Assembly (NCBI GenBank): GCA_040756995.1
Contig: JBFLYK010000001.1
Coordinates: forward strand, 434,001-498,000
Reading direction: 5' to 3'
DNA: 64,000 bases
DNA from: BP-133 sp040756995
GTDB lineage: Bacteria > Actinomycetota > Acidimicrobiia > IMCC26256 > BP-133
Position numbers and translations under genes: made by a program. Position 1 is the first letter of the stretch. Each line of letters begins with the position of its first letter. The notes below the pieces were generated by a model. That model had not been told where the DNA came from. It saw only the letters and a list, made by a program, of their open reading frames with translations, and did no database searches. This document shows, piece after piece, positions 51,104-59,119 of this stretch.

Positions 51104-51709
51104 CTAGGGGCGGGGGTAGAGGAAGGGTGGGAAGCGGTAGCCGAAGCGGAGCAGGACCTTGGCGCCCTTGTCCAGGCCGGGTTGATCGGGCACGTAGAAG
51201 CCGAAGGCGTCGGACAGGCGGTCGATCACGTTGAACAGCGTCGCCACGTCGAAGGCGTGCTCGATGGCCTCGTCGGACAGCCCGGCGGCCCGGGCGGCGG
51301 CGATGTCGTCCGGGCCGAGCTCTTCGGGCCGCAGCGTGAACGTCTCGATCAGGGCCAGCGCCGCCTTCACCTCGGCCCGGACCGGGGCGGTGGCGGGATC
51401 GGCGAGGACCGCTTCGACGACGTCTCTTCCCAGCCCGACCGACGCGACCGCGCCGTGCTGGCCCGTTCAGAAAGGGCACTGGTTGAGCCGCGAGGTGTAG
51501 GCGGCGAACAGCTCCCGCTCGGGGACCGACCACGGCGACGGTCCCCGCAGCGCCCGCTGGAACGCCCGCGACGCCGGCCGGCCGAAGAACTCCGGCCGGT
51601 AGAACAGCGTCTTGACGACGTCGGGAGCCCGTCCGGTCACCCGGTCCGTCAGCCTGACGAACAGGCGGCCCCGGCCGCGGTGGCCGTGATCGAGGGCGGC
51701 CAGGCGCAT
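51104..51709 (-). CDS. AhpD-like/carboxymuconolactone-decarboxylase-family selenoprotein (CxxU)
   Basis: 201 residues if the in-frame TGA at 51467-51469 is read as selenocysteine (residue 81). The frame is continuous on both sides of that TGA. Before it: ERELFAAYTSRLNQCPF; after it: TGQHGAVASVGLGRDVVEAVL and LSDEAIEHAFDVATLFNVIDRLSDAFGF, both typical of AhpD/peroxidase-related proteins, whose motif is CPFCxGxH. Only the resolving second Cys of the CxxC is replaced, and a SECIS-like hairpin follows. It would reduce peroxides or act as a thiol-disulphide enzyme. The ATG overlaps the upstream gene's TGA by one base. If TGA is a true stop, the gene would be broken. Confidence 0.78.
51430..51469 (-). 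promoter_or_regulatory. Candidate bacterial SECIS element after the in-frame TGA
   Basis: On the mRNA, 17 nt after the UGA (51467-51469) lies a GGUC tetraloop (51446-51449). It is closed by a 6-bp stem CGGCGC/GCGUCG (51450-51455 with 51440-51445, one G-U). After a small internal loop, CCAGC (51457-51461) pairs with GCUGG (51430-51434). E. coli fdhF has its GGUC loop 18 nt after UGA, so the spacing and loop match SelB recognition. Confidence 0.7.
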
Positions 51710-52023
51710 CAGGCGCCGCCCATCGCCTGCCGAGCCCGCTCCCGGCGGGACAGGGCCGCCCCCAGGGCGGTGGCCACCGTGATCTCGAAGATCGCGTCGT
51801 CCGACCAGCCCGCCTCGTGCAGCGCCTCGACGTCGGCGTCGGTCACCTTGTAGGCGTGGCGGCGGACCTTGTCGACATAGCCCGCCGCTTCGGCAGGAAC
51901 CTCGCCATCGCCGAAGGCGGCGCGGCGCACCGCCGGGGCCAGTGTGCCCGGCCCCTCGAGAACCGTCCGCCGCAGGGCGCCGATCAGCTCACCGGTGGAC
52001 GCCGAACGCCGGTGTGAGGCCAA
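51709..52023 (-). CDS. AhpD-like partner protein without CxxC
   Basis: 104 residues from a TTG at 52021-52023 with AGGAGG 7 nt upstream; no ATG is better placed. All-helical, with AAGYVDKVRRHAYKVTDADVEALHEAGWSDDAIFEITVATALGAALSRRERA. This is the AhpD fold without its CxxC, resembling companions of the carboxymuconolactone-decarboxylase-type peroxidase genes. It is translationally coupled to the selenoprotein gene (TGATG overlap) and may form a hetero-oligomer with it. Upstream extension in frame is spurious. Confidence 0.8.
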   Translation of the reverse strand: MASHRRSASTGELIGALRRTVLEGPGTLAPAVRRAAFGDGEVPAEAAGYVDKVRRHAYKVTDADVEALHEAGWSDDAIFEITVATALGAALSRRERARQAMGGA

Positions 52024-52202
52024 GGATCCCCTCCTGCTGTCAGGCTCCGTCGCCGCCGCAGTATGGCGCGCCGGCGGCCGTCCCGGCACGAAAAGTGCGG
52101 GTGAACCGAACCTGACGCCAACCGGACGATTGGGACGAACCGACAGGATTCCGGGCGGTGGCGGTCGAACGGTGGGGGTGAAGACCCACGGGAGGCGCGC
52201 TG

Positions 52203-54800
52203 ATGAGCGGGACGGTCCGCAGGTTCCGCGCCGGGGCGCTGGCCCTCATACTGCTGGCGCTGTCGGCCACCATGATCGCCCGGTCGCCCCGCGCCGCGGC
52301 GGCCACCCTGCCGGCCGGGTTCACCGAGTCGACGATCGCCCAGGTGCTGGCTCCGACGGCCATGGCCTTCGCCCCCGACGGGCGGCTGTTCGTGGCCTCG
52401 CAGGGCGGACCGGTCCGGGTGATCAAGGACGGCCGCCTCCTGCCCACGCCGTTCGTGACCCTCAACGCCGACAACCAGGGGGAGCGGGGCGTGGTCGGCC
52501 TGGCCTTCGATCCCCAGTTCGCCCAGAACCGCTGGGTCTACATCACCTACACGGCCAAGACGCCGACCATCCACCAGCGGGTGAGCCGGTTCACGGCCAA
52601 CGGTGACGTCGCCGTCCCCGGCAGCGAGCAGGTGATCTTCGACTTCGACCCCCTGCGGTTCCTCAATCACGTGGCCGGCGCCACCCACTTCGGCCCCGAC
52701 GGCAAGCTGTACGTCGCCCAGGGCGAGAACGGCATACCCCGGTTCGCCCAGCAGCTCGACAACCTGTTCGGCAAGATCATCCGGATCAACAAGGACGGGT
52801 CGATCCCGACCGACAACCCGTTCTACAACCGCACCACCGGCAAGAACCGGGCCATCTGGGCCTACGGCCTGCGCAACCCGTTCACCTTCGCCTTCCAGCC
52901 GGGGACGGGCCGGATGTTCATCAACGACGTCGGCCAGGACACCTGGGAGGAGATCAACGAAGGCGCCCCCGGCGCCAACTACGGCTGGCCGACGACGGAA
53001 GGCCCCACCACCGATGCCCGGTTCCGGGCGCCGATCTTCGCCTACCGCCACGGCACGACCGCCGACACCGGCTGTTCCATCTCCGGCGGCGCCTTCTACA
53101 ACCCGGCCTCGGCGACCTTCCCCGCCGCCTACCACGGCGCCTACTTCTTCCCCGACTTCTGCCAGGGCTGGATCAAGCGGATCAACCCCGCCACCCGCCA
53201 GGTGACCCACTTCGGCGGCGGGTTCGGGAGGATCGTCGACCTCAAGGTCTCCGCCGACGGCGCCCTCTGGGTCCTCGGCCGCAACGGGTCCAACCGCCTG
53301 GCCCCCGTCCGGCGGATCTCCTTCGCCGGCGGCTCCGCCGCCCCGGCCGTCACGGCCCATCCCGCCGACCAGACGGTGGCCGTCGGACAGGAGGCCGTCT
53401 TCTCCGTCAGCGCCTCCGGGTCAGCGCCGCTGGCCTACCAGTGGCAGCGCAACGGCGCCAACATCGCCGGCGCCACGGCGCCGACGTTCCGCATCGCCTC
53501 GGCGACCATGGCCGACCACGGCGACCGGTTCCGGGTGCGGGTCAGCAACCGGGCCGGCGCCGTGTTCTCCAACGCCGCCACGCTCACCGTCCTCGACAAC
53601 GCTCCGCCGGTGGCCGCCATCACGCAGCCGACCGCCACCCGCTATCGGGCCGGCCAGACCTTCACCTACGCCGGCACCGGCACCGACCCCGAGGACGGGG
53701 CGCTCCCGGCCTCCGCCTTTACCTGGGAGGTCGCCTTCCACCACGACGACCACACCCACCCGTTCGTCCCCCCGACCAGCGGGTCGCGCACCGGGTCGTT
53801 CACCATTCCGACCGTCGGGGAGACGTCGGCCAACGTCTGGTACCGCATCCATCTCACCGTGCGGGACTCCGCCGGCCTCACCCACCACGTGACCCACGAC
53901 CTCCGGCCGGAGACGACGACGGTGGAGCTGCGCACCGTGCCGGCCGGGCTGACCCTCACGCTGGACGGCGCCGTCGCCACCACCCCGTTCACCTTCACCG
54001 GCGTCGAGGGCGTCGTACGGGAGATCGGTGCGCCGTCACCGCAGGCGGCGCAGGGTGGTTCCTGGCGCTTCGCCTCCTGGTCCGACGGCGGCCCGGCTGT
54101 CCATGAGATCTCGACGCCCCGCGACCCCGTCACCTTGACCGCCACCTTCGCCGAGGCCCCCGGCGGCGGCATCAGTTACGTCGCGTCCGCGGCCGACGGT
54201 TCGAACGCCGGGCGCAAGGCGATCACGATCGCCCGGCCGGCCGGCACCGTCGCCGGCGACGTGATGCTGGCCTCGGTCGTCGTCAACGACGACAAGCCGC
54301 CGCTGTCCGCTCCCGCCGGGTGGAGGCTGCTCCGGGTGGACGGCATCGCCGCCTCGCTGCGGCAGGCCATCTTCGTGAAGACGGCCGGCCCGTCCGAGCC
54401 GGCCGCCTACACCTGGACCCTTCCCGACTGGCGCCGCCTCGCCGGCGGCATCTCGACCTACCGGGGTGTCGACCTCGCCCACCGGATCGCCGCCCACGCC
54501 GGCGCCGTCGACACCACCGCCGACACGAGGGTGGACGCCCCTTCGGTCGCCCCGGCGGTGCCGGGCACGGTGGTGGTGCACTTCGCCGCGGCCCGGAGCG
54601 AAGGGACGCTGGCGCCTCCGGCGTTGATGGCCGAACGCTGGGAACGGACGGCGGCCGTCGCCAACTCGGCCCGGGACGCCCTGGCCTCGTCGTCCGACGG
54701 CCTCCATCCCGGCACCGGGCCCACCGGCATCCGCTCGGCCGAGACCAGCCGGCCGTCGATCCACATCGGCGCCGTCGTCGTCCTCCGTCCCGCCCCCTGA
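52203..54800 (+). CDS. Secreted PQQ-type sugar dehydrogenase with Ig-like and C-terminal domains
   Basis: 865 residues from an ATG with GGAGG about 8 nt upstream. After a signal peptide (FRAGALALILLALSATMIARSPRAAAA), a six-bladed glucose/sorbosone dehydrogenase-type propeller spans about 36-380: APTAMAFAPDGRLFVASQGG, GVVGLAFDPQFAQNRWVYITYT, HFGPDGKLYVAQGENG, YGLRNPFTFAFQPGTGRMFINDVGQDTWEEIN. Ig-like modules (about 385-470 and 475-580) and two more beta-domains follow, probably for binding polysaccharide or the cell surface. Whether PQQ is bound depends on an Arg/His pair that I cannot confirm. Transcribed away from the AhpD unit; a strong GGGAGG ribosome-binding site is present. Confidence 0.9.
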   Translation: MSGTVRRFRAGALALILLALSATMIARSPRAAAATLPAGFTESTIAQVLAPTAMAFAPDGRLFVASQGGPVRVIKDGRLLPTPFVTLNADNQGERGVVGLAFDPQFAQNRWVYITYTAKTPTIHQRVSRFTANGDVAVPGSEQVIFDFDPLRFLNHVAGATHFGPDGKLYVAQGENGIPRFAQQLDNLFGKIIRINKDGSIPTDNPFYNRTTGKNRAIWAYGLRNPFTFAFQPGTGRMFINDVGQDTWEEINEGAPGANYGWPTTEGPTTDARFRAPIFAYRHGTTADTGCSISGGAFYNPASATFPAAYHGAYFFPDFCQGWIKRINPATRQVTHFGGGFGRIVDLKVSADGALWVLGRNGSNRLAPVRRISFAGGSAAPAVTAHPADQTVAVGQEAVFSVSASGSAPLAYQWQRNGANIAGATAPTFRIASATMADHGDRFRVRVSNRAGAVFSNAATLTVLDNAPPVAAITQPTATRYRAGQTFTYAGTGTDPEDGALPASAFTWEVAFHHDDHTHPFVPPTSGSRTGSFTIPTVGETSANVWYRIHLTVRDSAGLTHHVTHDLRPETTTVELRTVPAGLTLTLDGAVATTPFTFTGVEGVVREIGAPSPQAAQGGSWRFASWSDGGPAVHEISTPRDPVTLTATFAEAPGGGISYVASAADGSNAGRKAITIARPAGTVAGDVMLASVVVNDDKPPLSAPAGWRLLRVDGIAASLRQAIFVKTAGPSEPAAYTWTLPDWRRLAGGISTYRGVDLAHRIAAHAGAVDTTADTRVDAPSVAPAVPGTVVVHFAAARSEGTLAPPALMAERWERTAAVANSARDALASSSDGLHPGTGPTGIRSAETSRPSIHIGAVVVLRPAP

Positions 54801-54869
54801 GCGCTCAGGCCGTGACGTCCCGGGCGGGAAGGACGGTCGACAGCCGCCGGTTGTCGGTGGCGCCGCCGG

Positions 54870-55256
54870 TCAGCTCCCGCTGCCGTAGGGCCGGGTGAGG
54901 ATCTCGAGCCAGTGGCCGTCGGGATCGGGGAAGTAGCAGCCCCGCCCGCCGTCGTTGGTGTTGATCTCCTGGGGCCGGGTGGCGTGGGGGTCGGCCCAGT
55001 AGGGGAGCCCCCGCTCCTGGAGCCGCCCGAAGATCTGGTCGAACTCGTCCTCGCTGACCAGGAAGGCGTAGTGGCGGGGCTCGATCTCCTTGTCCTCACC
55101 GACGTCGACGTAGTCGAGCGTCAGAGTGTCGACCTGCACGGCCATGAACGGCCCGAACGGGAAGGGCTCGGGAAGGCCGAGGACCTCGGAGAGGAACCGC
55201 GCCGACTCCTTCTTGTTCCGGGCCGGAATGATCGTGTGGTTGAGCTGGACGGTCAT
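54870..55256 (-). CDS. VOC-family (glyoxalase/bleomycin-resistance-like) protein
   Basis: 128 residues from the ATG at 55254-55256 with GGAAGGAGA upstream; a longer frame is a shadow of the FMN-reductase gene. Two beta-alpha-beta-beta-beta units: LNHTIIPARNKKESARFLSEVLGLPEP and HYAFLVSEDEFDQIFGRL with FPDPDGHWLEILTRP, the latter holding a metal-binding Glu. The first unit has His5 or His in LNHT as a metal ligand. The substrate is unknown; close relatives act on electrophiles or antibiotics. It is in line with the FMN reductase gene (29-nt gap) and probably in the SoxR regulon. Confidence 0.9.
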   Translation of the reverse strand: MTVQLNHTIIPARNKKESARFLSEVLGLPEPFPFGPFMAVQVDTLTLDYVDVGEDKEIEPRHYAFLVSEDEFDQIFGRLQERGLPYWADPHATRPQEINTNDGGRGCYFPDPDGHWLEILTRPYGSGS

Positions 55257-55285
55257 GGCGCTCTCCTTCCTGACTCCTCGAAGCC

Positions 55286-55855
55286 TCAAGCAGCGTAGGG
55301 CCGGGTGGCCCGGGCCGTCCGCAGAGCCGTCGCCCACCAGGCGAGCTGGTCGAGCATCGTCTTGGCCGCGGCGCCGGTCCCGGCCGCGTCGAGCGGCTGC
55401 CCGGAGGGATCGAACTGCCGCCCGTAGTTGTGGAAGCTGACGGTGTCCCGGATGGTGACGGCGTGCAGCTCGGCGAACACCTGGCGGAGGTGCTCCACGG
55501 CCCGGAGGCCGCCGGACATTCCGCCGTAGGACACGAAGGCCACCGGCTTGGCCTGCCACTCCCGCCCGCCGAGGTCGATGGCCTGCTTCAGGGCGGCCGG
55601 GAAGCTGTGGTTGTACTCCGGGGTCACCACGATGAAGGCGTCGGCCCGGTCGAGCCGGGCCAGGTAGGCCCGTACGGCGGGGCTGAACCTCTGCGGATAC
55701 GCCGCGGGCAGGTCCATCTCTGCCAGGTCGATCACGTCGACGTCCATGTCGTCGCGCTGGGCGGCGTGGTCGGCGATCCACCGGGCCACCGTCGGGCCGA
55801 AGCGGCCTTCCCGGGTGCTTCCGATGATGATGGCGACTCGGATGGGGCTGTCCAT
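55286..55855 (-). CDS. NADPH-dependent FMN reductase
   Basis: 189 residues from the ATG at 55853-55855. Flavodoxin-like fold: IRVAIIIGSTREGRFGPTVARWI (FMN phosphate loop) and VVTPEYNHSFPAALKQAIDLG (FMN isoalloxazine loop, PEYNHSFP). Matches the NADPH-FMN reductase/chromate reductase group, a likely quinone- or flavin-reducing stress enzyme. It is divergent from soxR, and a SoxR box lies between them, so redox-active compounds probably induce it. Confidence 0.95.
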   Translation of the reverse strand: MDSPIRVAIIIGSTREGRFGPTVARWIADHAAQRDDMDVDVIDLAEMDLPAAYPQRFSPAVRAYLARLDRADAFIVVTPEYNHSFPAALKQAIDLGGREWQAKPVAFVSYGGMSGGLRAVEHLRQVFAELHAVTIRDTVSFHNYGRQFDPSGQPLDAAGTGAAAKTMLDQLAWWATALRTARATRPYAA

Positions 55856-55904
55856 GACGTGTTTTCTTCCTCCCGATCTCCAAGGGTTCGACGTCACGGT
55901 AATT

Positions 55905-55922
55905 GTTAAAGTTAACTTGAAG
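55905..55922. promoter_or_regulatory. SoxR box between soxR and FMN reductase genes
   Basis: AAGTTAACTT (55909-55918) is a perfect palindrome inside a longer imperfect one, very close to the consensus CCTCAAGTTAACTTGAGG. On the minus strand it sits between TTGACT (-35) and TACCGT (-10), 19 bp apart, the long spacer characteristic of MerR/SoxR-controlled promoters. Confidence 0.75.
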
Positions 55923-55944
55923 TCAAGACCTTTTGTTCCTTATC

Positions 55945-56415
55945 ATGGCGGCTATGGAGGAGGAGCTGACGATCGGCGCCTTGAGCGAGCGGACGGGCGT
56001 CGCCCCGTCGGCGTTGCGCTACTACGAGGCCGAGGGCCTCATTCACTCCACCCGCTCCGGCGGCGGCCAGCGCCGCTTCGCCCGGGAGACGCTCCGGCGG
56101 GTCTCGTTCATCCGGGTGGCGCAACAGGTCGGTCTGACGCTGGACGAGATCCGGGCCGCCCTCGCCTCCCTGCCCGATAACCGCACGCCGACCAAGGCCG
56201 ACTGGGAGCGGCTGGCCTCCGCCTGGCGGCCCCGCATCGACGCCCAGATCGCCATGCTCGAGCGGCTGCGCGACCGGCTGACGGGTTGCATCGGCTGCGG
56301 GTGCCTGTCGCTCAAGATCTGCAAGCTCTACAACCCCGGCGACGAGCTGGCCGACCGGGGCCCCGGTCCCCACCACATCATCGACGACCTTCCCGGCCGG
56401 CCGGCGGCGTCATGA
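55945..56415 (+). CDS. soxR: Redox-sensing regulator SoxR
   Basis: 156 residues from the ATG at 55945 (a second ATG at 55954). MerR-type winged helix (LTIGALSERTGVAPSALRYYEAEGLI), dimerisation helix, and the [2Fe-2S] cluster motif CIGCGCLSLKIC (Cys115, 118, 120 and 126), the hallmark of SoxR. Oxidation of the cluster by redox-cycling compounds twists the bound promoter and activates transcription. It overlaps the downstream winged-helix gene by four bases and is divergent from the FMN reductase gene with a SoxR box between. Confidence 0.96.
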   Translation: MAAMEEELTIGALSERTGVAPSALRYYEAEGLIHSTRSGGGQRRFARETLRRVSFIRVAQQVGLTLDEIRAALASLPDNRTPTKADWERLASAWRPRIDAQIAMLERLRDRLTGCIGCGCLSLKICKLYNPGDELADRGPGPHHIIDDLPGRPAAS

Positions 56416-57572
56416 CGGTTCCGGTGGTCGGGGCCGACGTCGTGCGGTGGTTCCGGTTCCGGTGCCACCAGCTCGACCGCGATCCGGGGGCCGGCGGAAC
56501 CGACGGCGACGTCGCCCTGCTCGATTACGGCGTGCAGGACACCGGGCCCGACGGCGCCGCCTGGGCGCTGGCCATCCGCGGCGGGACCGCGCCGGTCGCC
56601 GACCTCGTCTACGCCTGGACGATCCGGGCTGCGCCGCACGCCTACCGGCGGGCCGACATCGCCGCCGTCGCCGTGGCCACGGCGCCGTTGTCGGAGGCCG
56701 ACGCCGGCAAGCGGATCTTCGACGCCATGAAACCCTTGCGGGCCGCCGGCATCCCGGCGCTGGACGCGCTGCGCACGCTGGCCGGCCACCAGCGCCGGAT
56801 CGTGCGGACCCCGACCGTCAAGGGCGAGGTTTCCACCCGCTTGACCGAACTCGTCGACGAGCCGTACCTGCGGTCGTGCCGGCCGTGTAACGCCATCCAC
56901 GTCTACGAGAACCCGTTCCGCATGGCGGCCCTCCAGGCCGGGCTCGAGCTCGAGCCGGCCACGTCGCCGCCCGTCCTGCGCCGGATCAAGGGTCTCGAGC
57001 CGCCGATGTACCGCCATCTGGGTGACGAGGCGGAACCCCGCTTCGACGTCGTCCGCAACTACCTGCGCTTCTTCGGCCCGGCCCGGATCCGTGACGCGGC
57101 CGAGTTCCTCGACGCCCCTCCGAAGGAGGTCGAGCGGCGCTGGCCGGCCGATGTCGTCGAAGTCCGCATCGGCGACGTCGGCGACACCTCCGGACGGGCT
57201 GCGACGCAGCCCCGCTTCATCCTCGCCGGCGACGTCGACGCCCTCACGGGGGCCGGGCCGCCGCCCCGGCCCGGGGCGCTGCGCCTGCTCGGTCCCTACG
57301 ACGCGTTCCTGCAGTTGCGGGACCGGGACGTGCTGGTGCCCGAGCCGGAGCGGCGCAAGGCGCTCTGGCCCGTCATCGGCAGACCGGGCGCCGTCGTCGC
57401 GGGCGGCGACGTGCTGGCGTTGTGGCGCCCCCGTACATCGGCGAACCGCCTCCGGCTGGCCATCGAGCCGTGGACGCGCCTCACGAAGGGCCAGCGCGCC
57501 GCCCTTGAGGAGCAGGCCGAGCTCCTGGCGGCCCACCGTGGTGCCACCCTGGCCGGGCTCGAGATCAGCTGA
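56412..57572 (+). CDS. Winged-helix DNA-binding protein (YcaQ/AlkZ-like)
   Basis: 386 residues from the ATG at 56412, coupled to soxR by an ATGA overlap; a longer frame starts inside soxR and is spurious. Matches the winged-helix DNA-binding family that includes AlkZ/YcaQ DNA glycosylases: RWFRFRCHQLDR near the start, FRMAALQAGLEL, DEAEPRFDVVRNYLRFFGPARIRDAAEFLD, GPYDAFLQLRDRDVLVPEPERRKALWPVIGRPG. AlkZ unhooks interstrand crosslinks with a QxQ motif; QLRDRD is a variant. A DNA-repair or protective role for redox-active drugs would fit with SoxR. Confidence 0.8.
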   Translation: MTVPVVGADVVRWFRFRCHQLDRDPGAGGTDGDVALLDYGVQDTGPDGAAWALAIRGGTAPVADLVYAWTIRAAPHAYRRADIAAVAVATAPLSEADAGKRIFDAMKPLRAAGIPALDALRTLAGHQRRIVRTPTVKGEVSTRLTELVDEPYLRSCRPCNAIHVYENPFRMAALQAGLELEPATSPPVLRRIKGLEPPMYRHLGDEAEPRFDVVRNYLRFFGPARIRDAAEFLDAPPKEVERRWPADVVEVRIGDVGDTSGRAATQPRFILAGDVDALTGAGPPPRPGALRLLGPYDAFLQLRDRDVLVPEPERRKALWPVIGRPGAVVAGGDVLALWRPRTSANRLRLAIEPWTRLTKGQRAALEEQAELLAAHRGATLAGLEIS

Positions 57573-57603
57573 GCCCGGGTCGCCGGGCGCCGGGCCGGTC
57601 GCC

Positions 57604-58026
57604 TCAGGTCCCGGCGGGCTGGTCGGCGCCGACCATCCAGGGAGTACCGAAGCGGTCGGTGACCATGCCCCAGGCGGGGGAGAAGAACGTCTCGATCATC
57701 GGCTGGGTCACCGTGCCGCCTTCGGCCAGGGCGTCGAAGACCCGCTTGGCCTCGCCCACGTCGGGCGTGGAAAAGCTGACCATCATTCCCTGGACCGGGC
57801 CGAAGTTGTCGCTCATCGGGTCATCGGACGCCATCAGCATGTGACCGTCGAATGTCAGGGAGGCGTGCAGGACGTAGTCGGCCTTCTCCGGCGGAAGGGG
57901 CGGCTGGTCCGAGGGCGGAGCGTCCTTCATCGTCATGACGAACAGCTCACCGCCGAAGATCTCCTGGTAGCGGGTGAACGCCTCCCGGCAGTTGCCGCCG
58001 AAGAACAGGTAGGGCTGGAAGGGCAT
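57604..58026 (-). CDS. PhnB-like VOC-family protein
   Basis: 140 residues from the ATG at 58024-58026 with GGAGG just upstream. N-terminal FFGGNCREAFTRYQEIFGGELFVMTMKDAP and C-terminal MVSFSTPDVGEAKRVFDALAEGGTVTQPMIETFFSPAWGMVTDRFGTPWMV define the PhnB/3-demethylubiquinone-9-methyltransferase-like VOC family. Such proteins are usually small, of unclear substrate. It faces the SoxR-regulated group in tail-to-tail position (31 nt from the preceding gene's end) and is divergent from the three-gene operon at 58127. Confidence 0.92.
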   Translation of the reverse strand: MPFQPYLFFGGNCREAFTRYQEIFGGELFVMTMKDAPPSDQPPLPPEKADYVLHASLTFDGHMLMASDDPMSDNFGPVQGMMVSFSTPDVGEAKRVFDALAEGGTVTQPMIETFFSPAWGMVTDRFGTPWMVGADQPAGT

Positions 58027-58126
58027 CGGTCCTCCTCGTCTCGTGTCCTCAGGTCTGTGACGTCGCCCGGGACGCGAACTCATCGGCGGCCGATGAGTTT
58101 CCCGTCCGTGTAGCGTCAGCGTCCGT

Positions 58127-59119
58127 ATGTCGCCGCTCGAGGAGCTCCGCACCGACGGGCGGCTCGGGCCCGAGGGCGCTCGGCTCCTGTACCGGATCGT
58201 CCGGACGGTCGTCGTGGGGCACGGCTTCCCGCCGCCGGGGGACCGGGCCGCCTGGAACGGCGAGGCCGTGGCCGAGACCGCCCACGAGTTCCTGGCCGAC
58301 GACCGGACGCCGAAGCGGCTGGCCCACCTGCTGGTGCACGCCGTCGACGACGACTCGTTCACCCGGATCCTGCACCGCATGGTGCTCAACTTCCTGCGTG
58401 ACGGCGGGCGGCGTACCGAGATCGGGCGGCTCATGCTGCGGCTGCGGGACGTCCTCGATCGGGGTGACGAGTTCGTGGCCGAGGTCGGTGACCGGTGGCG
58501 CCTGGAGAAGCAGCCGGCGACGCCGTCGACCGTGGGGCCGGCGGTCCTCGTCGAGGCGGCGGCGACCGAGCGCCATGTCGACGTCCCCCGCTGGTCGGCT
58601 CAGGCCCGCCGGCGGGCGCCGGCCGCCGACGCCGCCAGCCTCGAGCGCCTCTGCCGGCGAGTCCTGGAGGCGGCGGCGGGAACGGTGGCCCTCGACCAAC
58701 TCGCCCAGGCCATCGCACCCCGGCTCGGGCTGACCCCGATGCCGCTGGCCCATCCGGCCGACGACACCGACCGGTTCGAGAGCATCGCCGGCCCGCAGCA
58801 CGCCGAGGCCGTCCTCGACAGCCTGCGGGCGGCCGAGATCTTCGCCATCCTCAACCGGCGGGAGCGGCTGCTGCTGGCGTCGGCCGGGACGCCGGTCCGG
58901 GAGCTGCGGTCCGTGATCGGAGTCGGGCCCAGCCAGGCCGCCGAGCTGCAGGCCCGCCTGCGGGCCCTCCTGGCCGCCGAGTTGCAAGATGACGAGGGGT
59001 ACGAAGCCGTGTTCTTCCATCTCGTCGACCAGGCCAAGGCGTGGGCCCGCCAACAGGAGGAGTATCAGCGGCCGACCGGACAACTGGACGCGATCGAACG
59101 TCTGATGAACGCGACATGA
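58127..59119 (+). CDS. Unknown protein, first gene of a three-gene Rad50-like operon
   Basis: 330 residues from the ATG at 58127. Predominantly helical; EELRTDGRLGPEGARLLYRIVRTVV and VAETAHEFLADDRTPKRLAHLLVHAVDDDSFTRILHRMVLNFL look like sigma-region- or helix-bundle-type segments. The C-terminal half has FAILNRRERLLLASAGTPVRELRSVIGVGPSQAAELQARLRALLA, which has the look of a helix-turn-helix (region-4-like) and would suit DNA binding. I do not recognise the family. It overlaps the next gene by ATGA, so all three products are made together. Confidence 0.65.
   Translation: MSPLEELRTDGRLGPEGARLLYRIVRTVVVGHGFPPPGDRAAWNGEAVAETAHEFLADDRTPKRLAHLLVHAVDDDSFTRILHRMVLNFLRDGGRRTEIGRLMLRLRDVLDRGDEFVAEVGDRWRLEKQPATPSTVGPAVLVEAAATERHVDVPRWSAQARRRAPAADAASLERLCRRVLEAAAGTVALDQLAQAIAPRLGLTPMPLAHPADDTDRFESIAGPQHAEAVLDSLRAAEIFAILNRRERLLLASAGTPVRELRSVIGVGPSQAAELQARLRALLAAELQDDEGYEAVFFHLVDQAKAWARQQEEYQRPTGQLDAIERLMNAT

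Noticed and set aside
51467..51469. Reading the TGA as an ordinary stop or frameshift pseudogene
   Set aside because: Frame continuity, full family conservation on both sides, exact position on the redox Cys and the SECIS-like hairpin favour selenocysteine.
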